A stretch of 40,691 nt of DNA from contig CACZUS010000017.1 in the NCBI GenBank assembly GCA_902784425.1, positions 1 to 40,691 on the forward strand, given 5' to 3'. Made by a program: the position numbers and the translations under genes. Below the pieces are notes generated by a model. It saw nothing but the letters and a program-made list of their open reading frames with translations, did not search any database and had not been told where the DNA came from. This document shows, piece by piece, positions 35,529 through 40,691 of the stretch; position 1 is the stretch's first letter; each line of letters opens with the position of its first letter. The stretch comes from an uncultured Bacteroidales bacterium (GTDB lineage: Bacteria > Bacteroidota > Bacteroidia > Bacteroidales > Paludibacteraceae).

Positions 35529-36995
35529 ATGACTATAAACTTAAACAACTCCAATGTGGCGGTCCGTGAGAACCGTATCGGTTCTATCACGGGGTACATT
35601 GGTTCTTTAAAAGATTTGGCGGAGAAGTCGGAATGTGGCACGCTGAAAGGATGCGCACGATGTTTCTCTCAATCCAGTACTTGCCTCTCGCTCTGTGGCT
35701 TGAGTCAGTTGGCGGGTATTCGTGATGTGGCGGTCATTCACCACGGTCCTTCTGGCTGTTCGGTAACTAGTTCCAACAGCTACTATATGTCGAAGGTGAT
35801 GGCGAAGAAACGTGGTGTCACTTCCGATACGGTGTATGTCGGTACGGATATGAACGAGAAAGATACCATCTTTGGTTCCACGGAAAGTCTTCGCAAGATC
35901 ATTTTGGAGACCAACCGTCGTTATCATCCAAAAGCGATTTTTGTCTCTAGTTCTTGTGCTACGGGTATCATCGGTGAGGATATTGACAGCATCGTGGATG
36001 ATGTGAAGTCAGAGATCGAAGTGCCTGTCGTGGCTGTCCACTGTGAAGGCTTCAAATCGAAGATATGGGCGACAGGTTTTGATATATCCGATCATGCGGT
36101 GATGCAGTCTATCGTACAGAAGCCTCGTCCGGGTGTTAAGACCAACAAGATCAACTTCAAGAACTTCTTTGAGTCGGCTCGTCCTGAGATCATCGAGATG
36201 TTCAAACAATTCGACCTCGACCCTGTCTTTCTTTATTGTAACTCAACGGTAGAGGAACTTTCACACTTGTCGGAGAGTTTGGCCACTACTTGTATCTGTG
36301 GTACGTTGGGCAATTACTTGGGCAACGCCTTGGAAGAGAAATATGGGGTGCCATACGTGCGCAGTATCAATCAATGTGGTATCACAGGCTTTGAGACATG
36401 GTTGCGCGAGATCGGAAAGGTTACTCACCGAGAGGATAAAATAGAAGCTTATATTCAAGAACAACGAGCCATCTACCTTCCTAAGATCGAGGAGGTGAAG
36501 AAGGAATTGATAGGTTTGACGGCTGTCTTGGGCATGGGACCTGGTTATACCTTCGAAGTATCCAGAGTGCTGAATGAACTCGGCATCAAGGTGGTATGGG
36601 CATTGGCTTGGCATTATGACAAGAAATATGAGAATGGGGACGTTCCACCGTCTATGAAGTATCTGTTGGATAACAACATAGATTTTGAAACATCGGTGGC
36701 CGACCAACAGAACTATGAGGTGATGAACATCCTCAATAAGTATAAGCCAGACATGTACCTTTCTCGTCACCCAGGCTCCACCGTTTGGGCAATCAAGAAT
36801 GGAACACCAGCTATTTACGTGGCAGATGAGTACATGATTTTTGGATATAAACACACGTTGGAGTTTGCGAACACAATTCTCGATACGATTCGAAATCGCA
36901 GTTTTGAAGCGAATTTGGCCAAACGTTCCAAACTTCCTTATACGCAATGGTGGTATGAACAAAAAGTTGATAAATTTTTTGAGGAGGCAAAATAA
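35529..36995 (+). CDS. Nitrogenase-like alpha subunit (NifD-like), pair 2
   Basis: The 488-residue protein is a paralogue of the D subunit at 21264. Likely P-cluster ligands are Cys52, Cys77 (HGPSGCSVT) and Cys143 (SSCATGIIGEDID). The cofactor cysteine is Cys257 in CICGTLGNYLG. As in pair 1, HCEGFKSKIWATGFD has Trp180 and Phe184 in place of NifD Gln191 and His195. Where pair 1 has DEH (His455), this protein has DEY (Tyr435), so the pocket differs. An extra GCARC motif (Cys42, Cys45) parallels pair 1. Its stop overlaps the K2 start by one base. It has no own H or B gene. Confidence 0.9.
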   Translation: MTINLNNSNVAVRENRIGSITGYIGSLKDLAEKSECGTLKGCARCFSQSSTCLSLCGLSQLAGIRDVAVIHHGPSGCSVTSSNSYYMSKVMAKKRGVTSDTVYVGTDMNEKDTIFGSTESLRKIILETNRRYHPKAIFVSSSCATGIIGEDIDSIVDDVKSEIEVPVVAVHCEGFKSKIWATGFDISDHAVMQSIVQKPRPGVKTNKINFKNFFESARPEIIEMFKQFDLDPVFLYCNSTVEELSHLSESLATTCICGTLGNYLGNALEEKYGVPYVRSINQCGITGFETWLREIGKVTHREDKIEAYIQEQRAIYLPKIEEVKKELIGLTAVLGMGPGYTFEVSRVLNELGIKVVWALAWHYDKKYENGDVPPSMKYLLDNNIDFETSVADQQNYEVMNILNKYKPDMYLSRHPGSTVWAIKNGTPAIYVADEYMIFGYKHTLEFANTILDTIRNRSFEANLAKRSKLPYTQWWYEQKVDKFFEEAK

Positions 36996-38293
36996 TGGCA
37001 AAGATACTTGACAAACAACGATATAAATGTGCTTTGGCGGCAATGCAGACCGTTCAGGCGATAGACCGTGCTTGCCCCGTGCTCCATTCAGGTCCGGGCT
37101 GTGCACAAAAACTTTCTGATACTACGGGTAGTTCGGGGTATCTCTCCCCACAGATCTTCCCTTGTACATCCATCAACGAGAAGGATGTGGTCTTTGGTGG
37201 TGTGAAGAAACTGGAGACGACCATCGCCAATGCGCTGAAGGTGATAGATGCAGACCTCTATGTGGTCTTGACTGGCTGTATTCCTGAGATCGTAGGTGAT
37301 GATGCCGCTGAGGTGGTGTCTAAATTCGCAGATGCTGACAAGCCTGTGGTTTTCGCTCCTACGGCTGGTTTCAAAGGCAATAACTATAAAGGCCATGAGC
37401 AGGTGGTGGAGGCGATTGTCACCCAATACCTCAAGAAGTCGGACAAGAAACAGAAAGGCCTGGTGAATATATGGGCGGATGTGCCCTACCAAGACCTCTT
37501 CTGGCTCGGTAATATTCGTGAGTTAGAGAACCTTTTGAGGGAGATCGGCTTGACCCCTAACACGATCTTTGGTTACCAACGTGGCATTGAGAATATTAAT
37601 AAGATACCTGAAGCAGAGTTAAATCTGCTGGTTTCTCCATGGGTGGGTCTGAAGAACATGAAGACGATGGAGAAACGATTGGGTATTCCATACCTACACT
37701 ACCCAGTGTTACCGATTGGTGCCACCGAGACAAGCAAGTTCTTGCGTGAGGTGGGTAAATTCGCCCATGTAGATGAGACAAAGGTAGAAGAGGTTATCAA
37801 GAAACATGAGGATTATTTCTATTACCTGATTTCCCGCTATGCAGATCTGTTCTTGGAGAACCGTGTGATCAACAAGCAATTTTCTGTGGTGGCAGATGCT
37901 CAATACGCATTAGGAATCACAAAGTTCTTGGTGAATGATTTAGGATTAGTTCCTGCCAAGCAATTCATCACGGATGATACGCCTAAAGAGTATCAGGAAC
38001 TAATCTCAGCAGAGTTCCAAAACCTCAACTATGGCATAAAGGCAGATGTGGCTTTCGAAACCGATGGCTTCAAAATCCATGAGGAGATAAAAAGTCATGA
38101 CTACCATGGCTATCCATTAGTGTTGGGTGGTTACTACGAAAAGGAGTTGACAGAGAAACTCAAAGGTAACTTCTTGAACATCTCATGGCCTGTGCTGGAC
38201 AAGGTGGTCTTCGATGATTTCTATGTAGGCTACACGGGTGGTATCCGTTTGATTGAAGATATTTACACGGTGGCAGTACAACGCTTCAATTGA
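36995..38293 (+). CDS. Nitrogenase-like beta subunit (NifK-like), pair 2
   Basis: The 432-residue protein has beta P-cluster cysteine candidates Cys12 (RYKCALAAMQ), Cys36 (HSGPGCAQKL) and Cys95 (LTGCIPEIVGDD), plus DVVFGGVKKLETTI. Like K1 it lacks an N-terminal extension. It overlaps the D2 stop by one base (TAATGG), so the subunits are translationally coupled, unlike pair 1 where a hairpin separates them. It would form a second alpha2-beta2 reductase that depends on the single H protein at 19898. The C-S lyase gene follows 22 bp downstream. Confidence 0.9.
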   Translation: MAKILDKQRYKCALAAMQTVQAIDRACPVLHSGPGCAQKLSDTTGSSGYLSPQIFPCTSINEKDVVFGGVKKLETTIANALKVIDADLYVVLTGCIPEIVGDDAAEVVSKFADADKPVVFAPTAGFKGNNYKGHEQVVEAIVTQYLKKSDKKQKGLVNIWADVPYQDLFWLGNIRELENLLREIGLTPNTIFGYQRGIENINKIPEAELNLLVSPWVGLKNMKTMEKRLGIPYLHYPVLPIGATETSKFLREVGKFAHVDETKVEEVIKKHEDYFYYLISRYADLFLENRVINKQFSVVADAQYALGITKFLVNDLGLVPAKQFITDDTPKEYQELISAEFQNLNYGIKADVAFETDGFKIHEEIKSHDYHGYPLVLGGYYEKELTEKLKGNFLNISWPVLDKVVFDDFYVGYTGGIRLIEDIYTVAVQRFN

Positions 38294-38315
38294 TGTATGC
38301 AAATAAGTATTATAT

Positions 38316-39491
38316 ATGAGTGAAAAAAACCTAGACTTTGATACCGTCATTGAACGTCGCAACACAATGTCTATAAAGTATGACTTTGCGGAGCGATTAG
38401 GTATGCCAGCTGATGTCTTGCCACTTTGGATAGCCGATATGGATTTCAAGACATCAAGCTATGTGCAGGAAGCCTTGATTGAGGCTGTCAATCATGGAAT
38501 TTTCGGGTACAGTGAGGCATTATCGGATTATAATAATACAGTGAGGGAGTATTTCCAGAAAAAATACAATTATGAATTTGTCGAAAGAGAATTGATAAAG
38601 ACACCCGGAGTTGTATTCGCGATAGCTACAGCCGTCAGAGCTTTGACGATAGAAGGAGATGCGGTTTTAATTCAAAGTCCGGTTTATTATCCTTTTTCAG
38701 AAGTTGTTACATACAATGGGCGAAAAGTGGTTGATAACACATTGATATATAATGAAAAAGAGAATAGATATTTTATTGATTTTGAAGATTTTGAACAGAA
38801 GATCATCGATAATCATGTGAAACTGTTTTTGTTATGTAACCCGCATAATCCAGTGTCAAGAGTATGGAGTAGGGAAGAGTTGTTGAGGCTTGGTGAGATT
38901 TGTTTGAAACACAAAGTACGTGTTTTGAGTGATGAGATACATGCTGATTTCACATTTGTTGGGAAACATCATATATTTGCAAGCCTCAGTCCAGAACTGG
39001 AAAAGATCACCATCACCTTTACCTCACCCTCTAAGACGTTTAATCTTGCAGGATTGCAGTTGGCGAATATCATCATCAAGGATCCGACCATCAGACGGAA
39101 ATTCATCCATGAATATAAAGTTTCAGGATACAGCGAAGTAAGCGTCATGGGGTATGTCAGCACCATTGCCGCTTACAAGAATGGTGATGTATGGTTTAAC
39201 GCTGTATTTGATTATATAAAGAAGAACGTTGAATACGTGAAGCAGTTTGTGGATTCAAATCTTCCTGGCGTTAAAATGATTAATCATGAGGCCACCTACC
39301 TTGTTTGGCTGGATTTCCGAAAATTAGGGTTGTCGGTGGATGAACTTGACAATAGAATAATCCATAAATCTAAGTTGTGGCTTGACAGTGGGAAAATATT
39401 TGGAAGAACAGGAGAAGGCTTTCAACGCATTAATGTTGCCTGTCCACGAAAGACATTGGAAGAGGCGATGAATAGGTTGAAGCTATTGTGA
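38316..39491 (+). CDS. PatB/MalY-type PLP C-S beta-lyase
   Basis: The 391-residue fold-type I aminotransferase-like enzyme matches the PatB/MalY cystathionine beta-lyase group: FDTVIERRNTMSIKYD near the N-terminus, LPLWIADMDFKT, LCNPHNPVSRVWSREEL, LSDEIHADF (Asp near residue 206 contacts PLP) and the PLP lysine Lys240 in TSPSKTFNLAGLQ. These enzymes cleave cystathionine or cysteine S-conjugates into a thiol, pyruvate and ammonia. It lies in the D2K2 operon, so it may release a thiol that D2K2 then reduces, or process a product of that reaction. The MITE-like hairpin begins 49 bp after its stop. Confidence 0.9.
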   Translation: MSEKNLDFDTVIERRNTMSIKYDFAERLGMPADVLPLWIADMDFKTSSYVQEALIEAVNHGIFGYSEALSDYNNTVREYFQKKYNYEFVERELIKTPGVVFAIATAVRALTIEGDAVLIQSPVYYPFSEVVTYNGRKVVDNTLIYNEKENRYFIDFEDFEQKIIDNHVKLFLLCNPHNPVSRVWSREELLRLGEICLKHKVRVLSDEIHADFTFVGKHHIFASLSPELEKITITFTSPSKTFNLAGLQLANIIIKDPTIRRKFIHEYKVSGYSEVSVMGYVSTIAAYKNGDVWFNAVFDYIKKNVEYVKQFVDSNLPGVKMINHEATYLVWLDFRKLGLSVDELDNRIIHKSKLWLDSGKIFGRTGEGFQRINVACPRKTLEEAMNRLKLL

Positions 39492-39540
39492 TGCACGACT
39501 GTACGTCTCCATTGTGACTGACTTATCATATACTCTAATG

Positions 39541-39630
39541 GAAGAGGGTGTATCAAAAATGAACTGAACCCCGAAAGTTGGACAAAAAAAACTTTCGGGG
39601 TTCAGTTCAAAAATGATACGTCCTCTTTTC
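39541..39630. repeat. MITE-like 90-bp inverted repeat with IS-type ends
   Basis: TGAACTGAACCCCGAAAGTT (39560-39579) and its exact complement (39590-39609) form a 20-bp perfect stem. The pairing continues outward with GTATCA/TGATAC and GAGG/CCTC, separated by AAAA/AAAA mismatches, to give arms of about 40 bp. The sequence ending in AAAGTTGGAC resembles terminal inverted repeats of IS3-type elements. It may be a miniature element, a pair of fused IS ends, or a bidirectional terminator. No target-site duplication was established. Confidence 0.6.
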
Positions 39631-39646
39631 GTATGTGAATTTTTTG

Positions 39647-39654
39647 TATATTTG
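39647..39654 (+). promoter_or_regulatory. -7 box for the Rpn-family gene
   Basis: TATATTTG followed by GGGC matches the -7 consensus, 35 bp upstream of the start at 39689 and just outside the MITE-like repeat. Confidence 0.6.
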
Positions 39655-39688
39655 GGGCATTAAAAATCTACAATAAAATCAAATAATT

Positions 39689-40663
39689 ATGGCAACATTA
39701 ATTGCAAACCCTATTTACGACTCTGTCTTCAAATACCTTATGGAAGATCAGAGAGTAGCGAAAGTAATTCTGTCCGATTTGTTGCAACGTGACGTTTTGG
39801 AAGTTGACATGAAGAACAATGAAAAAACTCAACCTATGGATGGTTATATCTCAGTTCTTCGAATAGACTTTGGAGCCAAGGTTCGTGATGCGAACGGAAA
39901 CGTGGAGAATGTTAACATCGAAATGCAGAAATCATGGCTCACGTCAGAAATCATTCGTTTCAGAAATTATTTGGCGACTCAATATAGTTCGTCAGACAAT
40001 CGAATCATCATTTCAGACAAACCTCTTAAGGAGAAACAACTTCACATTGTCTCCATTTATTTGTTGGGTCACGAGGTGGAGGGCTTGGACAATGCGGTTA
40101 CGTATGTCTATCCAAAAATGTATGATCAGTACGGAAAACCCGTTGGAAAAGAGGTGAAAGAGGTGGATTTTGTGAACGAGTTGGTTCATGACATGATCGT
40201 TGTTCAGATACCCAAAATACCTAAAACGAAAGTGAAAAGCCGCTTGGATAAACTACTCACTTTGTTCGATCAGTCTTATATGTGGCAGTCCAACCACCAG
40301 TTGCGGGTGGATGAATCTAAATATGTCGGTGATCATAAATATGTATTCCGCCGTTTGTTGCGTGCGCAAGCTGATCAGGATATCATTGATGGTATGGACA
40401 TAGAGGATATCTATCAAGTGGCGATGGATGAGAAAGAACAGGAAATTGAGTTGAAAGAGAGAGAAATTGCCATTCAGAAAGAACGAATTGCTAATCAGAA
40501 CGAACAAATCGCCAGTCAGAGTAAAGAGTTACATGAACAAAAGGAGACTTTAGTGAGACTAACGAATAGTTTGCTCCTGTCGGGTAAGACGATAGAGGAG
40601 GTGGCGGAAATTATGAATGTCCCAATCGAGAGGGTTAGACAATTGGTCAAAAAACATTCTTGA
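39689..40663 (+). CDS. Rpn-family PD-(D/E)XK nuclease/transposase-like protein
   Basis: The 324-residue protein opens with NPIYDSVFKYLMEDQRVAK and has RIDFGAK and a following VNIEMQKSW, the D and E-x-Q/K residues of the PD-(D/E)XK nuclease in Rpn/YhgA-type recombination-promoting proteins. Residues 245-290 form a repetitive coiled coil with heptad-like units (EREIAIQ, KERIANQ, NEQIASQ). The C-terminus (GKTIEEVAEIMNVPIERVRQLVKK) is a small helix-turn-helix-like segment. Such genes are numerous and repeat-variable in Bacteroidetes. It lies next to a MITE-like hairpin and marks the right border of the sulfur region. It stops 28 bp before the window end. Confidence 0.85.
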   Translation: MATLIANPIYDSVFKYLMEDQRVAKVILSDLLQRDVLEVDMKNNEKTQPMDGYISVLRIDFGAKVRDANGNVENVNIEMQKSWLTSEIIRFRNYLATQYSSSDNRIIISDKPLKEKQLHIVSIYLLGHEVEGLDNAVTYVYPKMYDQYGKPVGKEVKEVDFVNELVHDMIVVQIPKIPKTKVKSRLDKLLTLFDQSYMWQSNHQLRVDESKYVGDHKYVFRRLLRAQADQDIIDGMDIEDIYQVAMDEKEQEIELKEREIAIQKERIANQNEQIASQSKELHEQKETLVRLTNSLLLSGKTIEEVAEIMNVPIERVRQLVKKHS

Positions 40664-40691
40664 AATATATGTCGTAGAGACGCACGCCCGT

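Noticed and set aside
36261-37106. 281-codon minus-strand frame opposite the D2 and K2 genes
   Set aside because: It lies antisense to two well-supported conserved genes and its translation shows no recognisable domain. It is a shadow frame.
39689-40663. An intact insertion sequence spanning the Rpn gene
   Set aside because: The IS-like inverted repeats both lie on the left side within 90 bp of each other and no matching copy is seen right of the gene before the window ends.

Overview
The window comes from a member of the Bacteroidetes, most likely order Bacteroidales. Many genes are preceded by the phylum's TAnnTTTG -7 box (clear copies at 2580-2607, 12910, 17107, 17554, 32308, 35490 and 39647). 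Lipoproteins have short Bacteroidetes-type leaders, one with an acidic surface-export-like tail after the lipobox Cys. A secreted protein ends in a type IX secretion-like tail, and a YARHG protein and an Rpn-family gene are present. Genus cannot be read from the sequence alone.

Left part (1-14.2 kb) is ordinary accessory and housekeeping content: a lipoprotein and a YARHG-domain secreted protein; a C_GCAxxG_C_C redox-type protein divergent from an AddA/RecB-like helicase-nuclease; a minus-strand operon of an outer-membrane barrel, an NSS-family transporter, a 46-residue membrane peptide resembling MetS subunits, and a glucosaminidase with two LysM domains; a secreted GH5 glycanase with a small secreted partner; an acyltransferase; and an Ig-like/leucine-rich-repeat lipoprotein.

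Right part (14.2-39.5 kb) is one large sulfur-assimilation region built around a nitrogenase-like system. It starts with an Rrf2-family regulator carrying four clustered cysteines, cysK and metY on the minus strand. Divergent from these runs a long plus-strand series: cysK, a short NifB-like radical SAM protein, a NifX-like protein, a NifH-like reductase, a second NifX-like protein with an unusual Gly/Cys-rich insert, NifD-like and NifK-like subunits, a small ORF with seven Cys in its last 15 residues, cystathionine beta-synthase, cystathionine gamma-lyase, an LCM-type methyltransferase, a DcaP-like porin and the MetQ-MetN-MetI importer. A third cysK paralogue follows, then an ATP-grasp/esterase pair. 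A second complete NifD/NifK-like pair is linked to a PatB/MalY C-S lyase. NifE, NifN, NifV and GlnB-type genes are absent.

Four promoters (metY, cysK-2, cysK-3 and the second DK pair) share a 19-bp interrupted palindrome (consensus about ACCTACTAnnnTRGTAGGT) placed 16-18 bp upstream of the -7 box, plus one extra upstream copy at cysK-3. This ties both nitrogenase-like pairs to cysteine/methionine genes in one regulon, probably controlled by the local Rrf2 protein. The best-supported reading is a relative of the methylthio-alkane reductase (Mar) family: reductive C-S bond cleavage of scavenged organosulfur compounds, with released thiol or sulfide captured by MetY and CysK and converted between homocysteine and cysteine by CBS/CGL. 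Two DK pairs sharing one H and one B protein suggest two substrate specificities. The substrate assignment is inference; protein families and operator sites are seen directly.

The window ends with a 90-bp MITE-like hairpin and an Rpn-family (PD-(D/E)XK) protein.
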